Below are positions 1 to 6,314 of a DNA stretch of 25,954 bases, piece after piece. The stretch comes from CAZVJU01 sp964627195. Its GTDB lineage: Bacteria; Patescibacteriota; Microgenomatia; UBA8517. Numbering within the stretch: the stretch's first letter is position 1; every line of letters starts with the position of its first letter. Both the position numbers and the translations under genes were made by a program. The notes beneath the pieces were generated by a model, which saw only the letters and a list, made by a program, of their open reading frames with translations, did not search any database and was not told where the DNA came from. Where the stretch lies: contig CAZVJU010000016.1 in assembly GCA_964627195.1 (NCBI GenBank), positions 1 to 25,954 on the forward strand, read 5' to 3'.

Positions 1-296
1 CTAATACGACAATTCAGATGTTAAAGAGCTACGACAACTGAGATGTTCCATTACATTTATCGAATGAGACTAAGGACTTGACGAGGGAGTGGGGTGGACA
101 TTAAAATAGCTACATCGACATTTACTAAAAGCGTTTGATTCCGAATTCCATCGGAAAAGCTGAAAGGAGTCAAAAACCTTTCCGTCTAACTACGTAACAG
201 TTATAAATTAAGTATTGCTTCATGGTGGCACCTACCTATGAGATACCAAGTTATCTCACGGGTCCTAAAGCTTCAAAGAAAGGATATAATTAAAAA
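1..296. other. Noncoding leader region with hairpins, no gene recognised
   Basis: All frames are broken by stops and no tRNA, tmRNA or rRNA signature is visible. Visible structure: an imperfect direct repeat of 18 nt at 5-22 and 30-47 (16 of 18 identical); a hairpin 139-156 (TTCCGA, 6-nt loop, TCGGAA); a hairpin 162-182 (GAAAGG, 9-nt loop, CCTTTC); and a 7-bp hairpin 239-258 (TGAGATA, 6-nt loop, TATCTCA). The stretch GGTGGCACC at 234-242 followed by GGGTCCT at 260-266 resembles the conserved part of a T-box antiterminator, but the expected pairing is poor. It could be a structured leader of the phosphatase-serS pair or the end of an unseen upstream RNA. Confidence 0.4.
285..290 (+). promoter_or_regulatory. 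-10 box TATAAT, putative leaderless promoter
   Basis: A perfect TATAAT is followed by exactly 6 nt and then the ATG at 297, so transcription would begin on or next to the start codon. No convincing -35 is seen at the usual distance. There is no Shine-Dalgarno motif at normal spacing. Confidence 0.55.
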
Positions 297-995
297 ATGG
301 AAGAAGATTTTTCCGGCTGGACTGGGGTGGAGCGAAGAATGACCCCAAGAGAAAATACGATTGTAATTGTGAGGCACGCGGAGAGTGTGGCAAATGCGCA
401 AGGTATTTACCAAGGTCAAACCCATGATACAGATTTATCGGAGTTGGGGAAAAAACAGGCACAGGCACTAGCTGCAAGACTTAAAACCTTCGGCGTTCGG
501 AAAATAATTTCTAGCCCATTAAAGAGAACCCATCAGACAGCCCTTGCCGTTGCAAACGAAGTTGGCTGCAAAATTGAGATTAACCTAGCGTTGATTGAGA
601 CAAACCACGGAATTTGGGAAGGCAGACACAAAGATTGGATTGCCCAAAACTTTTCAGATATCCATGAATTATGGCAGCACAAACCAAGTGAGGTGATTTT
701 TCCAGACGGCGAATCTTATATGGATACTGTCACAAGAACACTGGGTTTTTTAGAAAATTCAGCACTTCCGGCAAACACACTCGTTGTGACACATGACAAC
801 ATTTTAAGAGCTATGATTTCTTTAATTAATAATACGGATATTGATAAAATATGGGAAATCCCTTTAGAAACCGCAGCATTAAATTTTTTTGAAGTCAACA
901 AAGTTAATCAAAAAAACCTATTTCGTGCCTTGAAGTTAAATGATAGTGATCATCTTGTAGGCTTGAGAAATAATGTGAGTGTACACGCGCTTTGA
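297..995 (+). CDS. Histidine phosphatase family protein (phosphoglycerate mutase-like)
   Basis: A 232-aa protein of the histidine phosphatase superfamily, which removes or transfers phosphate through a phospho-histidine. The catalytic motif is VRHAESVAN near residue 25 (RHA rather than the usual RHG). It is followed by the phosphate-pocket motif SSPLKRTHQTA, the acid-donor region LIETNHGIWEG and the second histidine in VTHDNILRAM. Whether it acts on a sugar phosphate, phosphoglycerate or another substrate cannot be told. The first ~16 residues precede the family core and are encoded by a hairpin element; an internal ATG at 339 would remove most of this. I keep 297 because of the TATAAT 6 nt before it. 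serS starts 15 bp downstream with its own -10 box. Confidence 0.85.
   Translation: MEEDFSGWTGVERRMTPRENTIVIVRHAESVANAQGIYQGQTHDTDLSELGKKQAQALAARLKTFGVRKIISSPLKRTHQTALAVANEVGCKIEINLALIETNHGIWEGRHKDWIAQNFSDIHELWQHKPSEVIFPDGESYMDTVTRTLGFLENSALPANTLVVTHDNILRAMISLINNTDIDKIWEIPLETAALNFFEVNKVNQKNLFRALKLNDSDHLVGLRNNVSVHAL
323..347. repeat. Palindromic element in the phosphatase N terminus
   Basis: TGGGGT (323-328) pairs with ACCCCA (342-347) around a 13-nt loop containing GAGCGAAGAATG. It is read through in frame and encodes residues in front of the phosphatase core. Its layout resembles other inserted palindromes here, with a GC-rich stem and a loop containing GAGCGAA-like sequence. Confidence 0.45.
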
Positions 996-998
996 GAG

Positions 999-1004
999 TA
1001 TAAT
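999..1004 (+). promoter_or_regulatory. -10 box TATAAT before serS, putative leaderless promoter
   Basis: A perfect TATAAT sits in the 15-bp gap after the phosphatase stop, exactly 6 nt before the serS ATG. This is the same geometry as at 285-297. No -35 is apparent. Confidence 0.55.
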
Positions 1005-1010
1005 CGAATT

Positions 1011-2285
1011 ATGATTGACATCGAACTATTACGAGCCGATCCGGAGAAAGTCAAAAAGGCAGTTGCTGCGAAGCAGTTTGATGTTTCATTAGTGGACAAA
1101 GCCGTAGAGTTGGATGCCCTCAAAAGAAAACTTATGGTGGAGGTCCAAACTTTCCAAGCCGAAAGAAATAAAATTGCCAAAGAGAAGAATATTGAAGAAG
1201 GTAAGAAAGTTAAGGCAAAGCTTCAGGAACTTGAGCCCAAACTGGAAAAGGCCGAAAAGGACTTCTTGGAAGTTTTTAAAGAGGTTCCGAATATTCCGCT
1301 TCCTAAGGTTCCAATCGGCAAAAACGATAAAGAAAACATTGAAGTTCGGAAATGGGGGGAACCAAGAAAACTTTCCGCCAAAGGCGGACCAGCCTCTGGC
1401 TGGGATTTTGAGCCGAAAGATCATCTTGAACTGGGAAAAGCTTTAGGTATTTTGGATTTTGAAACTGGTGCAAAAGTCACAGGATCGCAATTTTATTTTC
1501 TGTATGGTGACGGGGCGCTTTTGGAATTGGCGCTCATATCGTATGTATTTGAGCTTTTGTCTAAAGAAGGTTTTACTCCGGTAATTACTCCTGACTTGGC
1601 GAAATCTCGATATTATCTTGGAACCGGCTATATGCCAAAAGGTAATGAGGCACAAACCTACACTATTGAAGGGGAGGATTTGGGGCTTATCGCAACTGCT
1701 GAGGTTACATTAGCTGGAAAACACGCCGATGAGATTATTGCTGAGGATCAATTACCATTGAAATATATTGGCTACTCTCACGTCTTCCGTCAGGAGGCAG
1801 GAGCTTATGGAAAATACTCCAAAGGGCTTTACCGGGTACATCAATTTACCAAAGCTGAAATGTTTATTTATTGCAAACCGGAAGAAAGTGAGGCGATGCA
1901 CCAGCATATTTTAGAAATGGAGGAAAAAATTTACCAGAATTTAGGATTACCATATCGGGTTCTTGAGATGTGTACAGGAGATTTGGGTGCGATGGCAGCT
2001 CGAAAATTTGATATTGAAGCTTGGATGCCGTCCCGAAGTGAGTATGGGGAAGTAACTTCAACCTCAAACTGTACTGACTATCAAGCAAGAAATTTGAATA
2101 TAAAGTTACGGCGCAGAAACGGAAAGACAGAATTTATCCATATGTTAAACGGAACCGCTATTGCCACATCACGTACACCTCTGGCTATTTTGGAAAATTA
2201 CCAAGAGGCCGATGGCTCTGTGGTCATTCCTGAGGTGCTTCGAAGGTGGATGGGGAAAGACAAAATTGTAGCAGTAGTCAAATAA
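1011..2285 (+). CDS. serS: Seryl-tRNA synthetase
   Basis: Class II aminoacyl-tRNA synthetase of 424 aa that charges tRNA-Ser (and tRNA-Sec where present) in the cytoplasm. Residues 1-100 form the N-terminal domain with the long antiparallel coiled-coil arm, Lys/Glu-rich at about 35-90. The catalytic core shows motif 2 (VFRQEAGAYGKYSKGLYR) and motif 3 (NGTAIATSRTPLAILENYQ). The ETTS-like region TAEVT is at about 232. Between the WGEPRK segment and DFEPKDH, where the family normally runs straight on, there is an extra stretch of ten residues (122-131, SAKGGPASGW) encoded exactly by a 30-bp double palindrome at 1374-1403. The insert lies in the linker between arm and core, so activity is probably retained. 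Confidence 0.97.
   Translation: MIDIELLRADPEKVKKAVAAKQFDVSLVDKAVELDALKRKLMVEVQTFQAERNKIAKEKNIEEGKKVKAKLQELEPKLEKAEKDFLEVFKEVPNIPLPKVPIGKNDKENIEVRKWGEPRKLSAKGGPASGWDFEPKDHLELGKALGILDFETGAKVTGSQFYFLYGDGALLELALISYVFELLSKEGFTPVITPDLAKSRYYLGTGYMPKGNEAQTYTIEGEDLGLIATAEVTLAGKHADEIIAEDQLPLKYIGYSHVFRQEAGAYGKYSKGLYRVHQFTKAEMFIYCKPEESEAMHQHILEMEEKIYQNLGLPYRVLEMCTGDLGAMAARKFDIEAWMPSRSEYGEVTSTSNCTDYQARNLNIKLRRRNGKTEFIHMLNGTAIATSRTPLAILENYQEADGSVVIPEVLRRWMGKDKIVAVVK
1374..1403. repeat. 30-bp double-hairpin element, in frame in serS
   Basis: Two perfect 6-3-6 hairpins are abutted: TCCGCC, loop AAA, GGCGGA, then CCAGCC, loop TCT, GGCTGG. It occupies exactly codons 122-131 of serS. The same architecture recurs at 11616, 14378, 15953 and 20439. 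Confidence 0.85.
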
Positions 2286-2292
2286 TATGTAG

Positions 2293-3564
2293 TTAGGGCT
2301 TGTAATACCTTTTACCACTTAGTTTTTCAGGAAGCAGGGATTCTTTAGTATATTTCTCATAGCCTTTGCCGTAACCTACTTCTTTCATTAATTTTGTGAC
2401 AGGATTTCGAATTTCCATGGGAACCGGCAAATTGCCGTATTTTTTGACATCTTCAAGAGCTGCTATGTAGGCGTTATAGGCGGAACGGTCTTTTTTAGCA
2501 AGTGCAAGATAAACCGTTCCTGCCGCCAAATTTTCCTGACATTCTGGATAACCAATAGTTTCACAGGCTCTGAAAACTTCGTTGGCGACAACAAGGGCAG
2601 TAGGTGAAGCAACATCCTCCGAAGCAAAAACCACCATTCTTCGTGCAATATAAAGTGGGTCCTGGCCGGCTTCGACCATACGAGCCAAAAAGTATAAAGC
2701 TGCATCAACTTGCGAAGCGCGCATACTTTTAATAAATGCCGAGATTACATTATAAAATTCTTCGCCTTGTTTATCGAAAGTTAGCTGGCGGCGTTGTAAA
2801 GCATTCTCAATAAGATTGATAGAAATTACACCCCCGAGGTGTGCCGCGCTCGTTTCACCGCCTCGGGGGTGGGTGCGAGACGGAATAAGATTAGAGGCAA
2901 TTTCCAGAACATTTAATAAAACTCTGGCATCGCCGTTTGAGGATTCGAGTAAAAACTTTTTAGCTTTTAGATTTATCTTGGTCTTTAATTCTTTCAATCC
3001 TCTTTTTACAATTTGCCCTAATTCTTTTTCAGAAAGTTGATTCAGATTTGCGACTCGGGAGCGCGAGAGAAGCGGCCCAATAACTTCGAAAGATGGGTTT
3101 TCGGTTGTTGCGCCTATTAAAATAATTTGGCCCTTTTCTACGTAGGGAAGAAGTTTGTCTTGCTGTGCTTTATTGAAACGATGGATTTCGTCAATAAAGA
3201 CGATAGGCGAATGATCTTGTAAGACCCGGTCTTTAAAGGGTAACTCCGGCAAGGTGGTTTTTGAACGAGAGTTTGAGAGGGTGTTTTTTCGGTAGCCAAT
3301 AACGTTTTCTATATCTTTACTTGAAGTATTAACTGCAGAAAATTCGTAAAATTCTCTTTTAATTTCACTTGCAATAATTCTGGCCAATGTTGTTTTTCCG
3401 CTCCCCGGAGGTCCCCAAAAAATCAAAGATGGGAAAAATCCGGAGTTTTTCGCATTGTCGATAAGAGTTTTAATAATTCCATTCTTACCTACCAAATGGT
3501 CCTGCCCGACAAATTCAATTAACTTTCTGGGTCTTAATTTTTCCGGAAGCGGAACATTTTCCAT
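2293..3564 (-). CDS. rarA: Replication-associated recombination protein RarA (MgsA/WRNIP1 family AAA+ ATPase)
   Basis: A clamp-loader-like AAA+ ATPase that acts at stalled replication forks. The start chosen is the ATG giving MENVPLPEKLRP, which matches the family N terminus (423 aa) and follows a TACAAT box by 7 nt. An in-frame TTG at 3675 would add 37 residues read through an intergenic palindrome and is unlikely. Walker A is GPPGSGKTT (51-59), Walker B VFIDEIHRF (122-130) and sensor 1 GATTENPSF (151-159). The C-terminal MgsA domain includes RASQVDAALYFLARM and the region near QENLAAGTVYLALAKK. Residues about 231-245 (THPRGGETSAAHLGG) are extra relative to the family and coincide with a palindromic element. 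It is divergent from the ABC exporter and convergent with serS, 7 bp from the serS stop. Confidence 0.95.
   Translation of the reverse strand: MENVPLPEKLRPRKLIEFVGQDHLVGKNGIIKTLIDNAKNSGFFPSLIFWGPPGSGKTTLARIIASEIKREFYEFSAVNTSSKDIENVIGYRKNTLSNSRSKTTLPELPFKDRVLQDHSPIVFIDEIHRFNKAQQDKLLPYVEKGQIILIGATTENPSFEVIGPLLSRSRVANLNQLSEKELGQIVKRGLKELKTKINLKAKKFLLESSNGDARVLLNVLEIASNLIPSRTHPRGGETSAAHLGGVISINLIENALQRRQLTFDKQGEEFYNVISAFIKSMRASQVDAALYFLARMVEAGQDPLYIARRMVVFASEDVASPTALVVANEVFRACETIGYPECQENLAAGTVYLALAKKDRSAYNAYIAALEDVKKYGNLPVPMEIRNPVTKLMKEVGYGKGYEKYTKESLLPEKLSGKRYYKP
2829..2871. repeat. Palindromic element in frame in rarA
   Basis: An 11-bp inverted repeat, CACCCCCGAGG (2829-2839) with CCTCGGGGGTG (2861-2871), around a 21-nt loop. 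It is GC-rich against the AT-rich surroundings. It adds about 14-15 residues to RarA without breaking the frame. Confidence 0.75.
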
Positions 3565-3571
3565 GTAAGTC

Positions 3572-3577
3572 ATTGTA
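3572..3577 (-). promoter_or_regulatory. -10 box TACAAT of rarA
   Basis: On the minus strand TACAAT is followed by 7 nt and the chosen ATG (3564). An upstream ATG (3573) overlaps the box itself, which argues against it as the start if the box is used. Confidence 0.4.
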
Positions 3578-3618
3578 ACCCAAACATATACCGAATAAAA
3601 GTAGGGAAAAATTTTGTC

Positions 3619-3650
3619 CCTGCCAGCATTGCTTTCGCATGCGTTGCAGG
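3619..3650. repeat. Palindromic element between rarA and the ABC exporter
   Basis: Outer stem CCTGC (3619-3623) with GCAGG (3646-3650). An inner stem GCATTGC with GCATGC has one bulged T and a TTTC loop. It lies in the divergent intergenic region, upstream of the rarA -10. Confidence 0.5.
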
Positions 3651-3681
3651 CGGGCAAATAAAATGCGAAAAACAACTATGC

Positions 3682-3687
3682 TACACT
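3682..3687 (+). promoter_or_regulatory. -10 box TACACT, putative leaderless promoter
   Basis: TACACT is followed by exactly 6 nt and the GTG start at 3694, reproducing the spacing at 285-297 and 999-1011. Confidence 0.4.
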
Positions 3688-3693
3688 ATTTAA

Positions 3694-5553
3694 GTGGAAG
3701 CGAAAGATATAAGAGCGATATTACCGAAACCAAGATTGACACTGGATAGACTTGGCCAAATCACTTTTACTATTAAAGAAGTAACAAAACTTGTTTTCAG
3801 AATAAAACCGAAACTTCTTGTAATAGTCTTTATTTTAAACGCTATTTTGGGCTTTTCTTCTGTACCGACTTTTTACTTGGAGAAGTTAATTATTGATAAT
3901 CTCGTCTCAGTAGTCAAAAACCCAGATTGGCAACCGGTATTTTATTCTACAATTCTTTTGGTCGGATTATCACTTTTTGTTTCCCTTGTCAGAAATATTT
4001 TGAGTAGTATAAACGGGTTTCTGAGACGCAATCTTTCGCGCTATTTTGATGCGGAGCTGGATGCGCTTTTAGGCAACAAAATTTCCCAACTTTCACTTGC
4101 GACTTTGGAAAATCCCGAATTCCGCGATCGATTTAATAAGGTCGAGCGGGAATCGGGCAGACGCGCCTGGGAACTTATGATTCCGATTTCCGATATTCCC
4201 AACTATCTTGTCGGCTTTATATCTGCCTCGGCGGTCCTTATTTTGGTCCACCCTCTTATTTCGGTCGGCATTTTTATAGTCTCGATTCCGCGCTTTTTTG
4301 TCAATTCCAAATTTATCAAAGAAGAATATAACCTTCACACAGAACTAGCTCCGAAACACAGAATTTGGTCATGGGTTCGAAATTATCTTGTGCAAAATAG
4401 GAACTTTATGGAGATGAGAATACTCGGCCTGTCCGATTATCTTACTGAAAAAATGAGGAAGGTGGTCAAAGAAATCCTAAGCAAAAGGGAAAAATTGAGC
4501 AGGAAAAGAGAAATCTGGGGCTTTTTTTCTTCGTTACCTTTGAGCTTGTATGAATTCGGCATTTCAGTATTCTTGGTTTTCTGGGTAGTCATTGGCAAAA
4601 TCACAGTCGGTTCACTGCAGCTTTACCTAAGATCTCTGCGGAGTGCAGAACAGAATTTAACAGGATTGGTTTCATCCTTTTTGGATATTTATGAAAATTA
4701 TATTTACGTTACAGATCTGATTTGGTTTTTGGGACTAACTGATGAGGAAGAAAATTCCGGTATTAAAAAATACACCCCTGATGAAGATAATCTGAAGGTA
4801 GAATTCAAAAATGTCTGGTTCAAATATCAAAAGAAACAACAGTGGGTGATCCGCAATATTTCCTTCTCAATTTCTCCTGGAGAGAAAATTGCATTTGTCG
4901 GAGTAAATGGCGCCGGCAAGTCCACACTAATCAAACTACTTGCAGGTTTTTATTATCCGCAAAAGGGCGAGATTTTGGTTGGAGGATACAGAATTGAGGA
5001 AATCGATTTAGTAAGCTGGCGGAAAAAGCTTGCCATTCTTTTTCAGGAGTTTGAACTCTACCCGTTTAGTGTAAAAGAAGCGATTGGATATGGTGATGTT
5101 GAGCGGTTGGAAAATAGTGCAGAAATCAAAGAGGCTGCGGTAAAAACCGGAATAGATGAATTTGTCGATAGTTTGTCTCAGGGCTACGATACGCCACTCG
5201 CACCTGAGTTGGAGGGAGGAATCCGCCCCTCAATTGGTCAATGGCAGAGATTTGGATTGTCAAGAATGCTTTTCAGAAAGTATGCAAAAGTTTTAATTCT
5301 TGATGAACCGACAAGTAATGTTGATCCTGAAGCTGAAGAAAAAATTTTCGAAGAACTGGCTCAGATTACAAAAAATAAAATTCTCGTGTTTGTAACCCAA
5401 CGTTTTTCCACAGTCAGAATTGCAGATAGAATTTTTGTTATAGAGGCAGGGAAACTTATTGAAGAGGGTACCCATAAACATCTTATAAAATTAGGCGGTA
5501 AATATGCCCGATTGTATAATTTGCAAGCACAGGCATATATAAATAGTAATTAG
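3694..5553 (+). CDS. ABC transporter, fused permease and ATPase (half exporter)
   Basis: A 619-aa type IV (B-family) ABC half-exporter, expected to work as a homodimer in the membrane; substrate unknown. The first ~340 residues form the transmembrane domain, with hydrophobic segments at about 40-65, 85-110, 170-200 and 275-305. The ATPase domain shows Walker A GVNGAGKSTLIK, Q-loop FQEFELYP, a modified signature PSIGQWQRFGLSR (LSGGQ in the consensus) and Walker B VLILDEPTSNVD. The switch (H-loop) reads FVTQRFSTVR, so the usual His is Gln. The start is GTG at 3694, positioned 6 nt after a -10-like box. Nothing adjacent reveals the cargo. Confidence 0.9.
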   Translation: MEAKDIRAILPKPRLTLDRLGQITFTIKEVTKLVFRIKPKLLVIVFILNAILGFSSVPTFYLEKLIIDNLVSVVKNPDWQPVFYSTILLVGLSLFVSLVRNILSSINGFLRRNLSRYFDAELDALLGNKISQLSLATLENPEFRDRFNKVERESGRRAWELMIPISDIPNYLVGFISASAVLILVHPLISVGIFIVSIPRFFVNSKFIKEEYNLHTELAPKHRIWSWVRNYLVQNRNFMEMRILGLSDYLTEKMRKVVKEILSKREKLSRKREIWGFFSSLPLSLYEFGISVFLVFWVVIGKITVGSLQLYLRSLRSAEQNLTGLVSSFLDIYENYIYVTDLIWFLGLTDEEENSGIKKYTPDEDNLKVEFKNVWFKYQKKQQWVIRNISFSISPGEKIAFVGVNGAGKSTLIKLLAGFYYPQKGEILVGGYRIEEIDLVSWRKKLAILFQEFELYPFSVKEAIGYGDVERLENSAEIKEAAVKTGIDEFVDSLSQGYDTPLAPELEGGIRPSIGQWQRFGLSRMLFRKYAKVLILDEPTSNVDPEAEEKIFEELAQITKNKILVFVTQRFSTVRIADRIFVIEAGKLIEEGTHKHLIKLGGKYARLYNLQAQAYINSN

Positions 5554-5580
5554 CACTTAGCAATTGGCAGTTAATAAAAG

Positions 5581-6240
5581 ATGGGGAAATTGATTGATTT
5601 TTTATCCGGAACGAAGGTATTGGAAAAAGTGAAATCGCCAATTAACGGTGAGATTGAGGTTATAAGAAGCTTGGCCTTTGGAACTTATATCCAAGTAGCC
5701 AATCTTACCCAATCAGGCGGGATATTATTTGATGTGTGGAAAAAACCGTTAAAGAAAGTAGCTGGAAGCAAAAAACAGGTAGCTAGTGTTTTAATTTTAG
5801 GGTTAGGTGGGGGAACAGTTGTAAAGCTTGTAAAGAAATTCTGGCCGGAGGCGAAAATTACAGGGGTTGATCTCGACCCGATTATGATTGAATTGGGGAA
5901 AAAATATTTAGGACTTGATGAAAAGGTCGTTGAGATTTCTATTTCCGATGCCTTTAATTTTCTTGCAACTTACGACTCACAACACACAACTAAGTTTGAT
6001 TTAATTCTTATTGATCTTTATGTAGGTGATGACTTTCCTAAGAAATTTGAATCCGAAAACTATATACAGCGTACAAGGACCATCCTTGCAAGTGGTGGCA
6101 TAGTAATTTTTAATAGGCTTTATTACGGTGAAAAAAGGGCCCAGTCTATGAAATTCGGCGAGAGACTCGAAAAGATTTTCAAAAAAGTAGAAATTGTTTT
6201 TCCCGAAGCAAATGTGATGTTTATTTGTAAGGATGAATGA
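5581..6240 (+). CDS. Spermidine-synthase-like SAM-dependent methyltransferase fold protein
   Basis: A 219-aa Rossmann-fold protein related to spermidine synthases and class I methyltransferases. The nucleotide loop is VLILGLGGGTVVKLV (about 71-85), followed by the acidic strand end GVDLDPIMIELGKKY and FDLILIDLYVGDDFP. Family members transfer aminopropyl or methyl groups, and short versions like this one are often left unassigned, so polyamine synthesis is not established. Two segments look inserted: KKVAGSKKQVAS before the first Rossmann strand, and a low-complexity TYDSQHTTK at about 130-138 encoded by an AC-rich stretch (5965-5993). It follows the exporter by 27 bp of AT-rich, repetitive DNA with no clear RBS and may be cotranscribed with it. 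Confidence 0.7.
   Translation: MGKLIDFLSGTKVLEKVKSPINGEIEVIRSLAFGTYIQVANLTQSGGILFDVWKKPLKKVAGSKKQVASVLILGLGGGTVVKLVKKFWPEAKITGVDLDPIMIELGKKYLGLDEKVVEISISDAFNFLATYDSQHTTKFDLILIDLYVGDDFPKKFESENYIQRTRTILASGGIVIFNRLYYGEKRAQSMKFGERLEKIFKKVEIVFPEANVMFICKDE
5965..5993. repeat. Low-complexity AC-rich insert in the methyltransferase gene
   Basis: This stretch of about 29 nt, made mostly of A and C with CTCACAAC and CACAACT repeats, is read as ATYDSQHTTK between two conserved Rossmann segments. The 9-mer ACTCACAAC also occurs on the minus strand of tdh beside its 30-bp palindrome (about 15985-15993). Confidence 0.4.
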
Positions 6241-6297
6241 CAACCCCTTTTGAGTTATGTTTACCTGTTTAGTCCAGACTTGGAGAGGATTTTGAGG

Positions 6298-6303
6298 TAA
6301 AAT
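6298..6303 (+). promoter_or_regulatory. -10 box TAAAAT before secA
   Basis: TAAAAT lies 11 nt before the secA ATG, giving a predicted 5' leader of only about 5 nt. No -35 at 16-18 nt is convincing. Confidence 0.35.
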
Positions 6304-6314
6304 AAAGGGTTCAT

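Noticed and set aside
230..266. T-box antiterminator
   Set aside because: GGTGGCACC and GGGTCCT look right, but the two antiterminator helices do not pair properly, and no stem I specifier loop or terminator could be identified.
2816..3040. Plus-strand ORF inside rarA
   Set aside because: It is a shadow of rarA crossing the palindromic element; it has no protein similarity and lies opposite a conserved gene.
3565..3675. N-terminal extension of RarA from a TTG start
   Set aside because: The extension is translated from an intergenic palindrome and has no family similarity; the MENVPLPEKLRP start fits the family and the -10 position.
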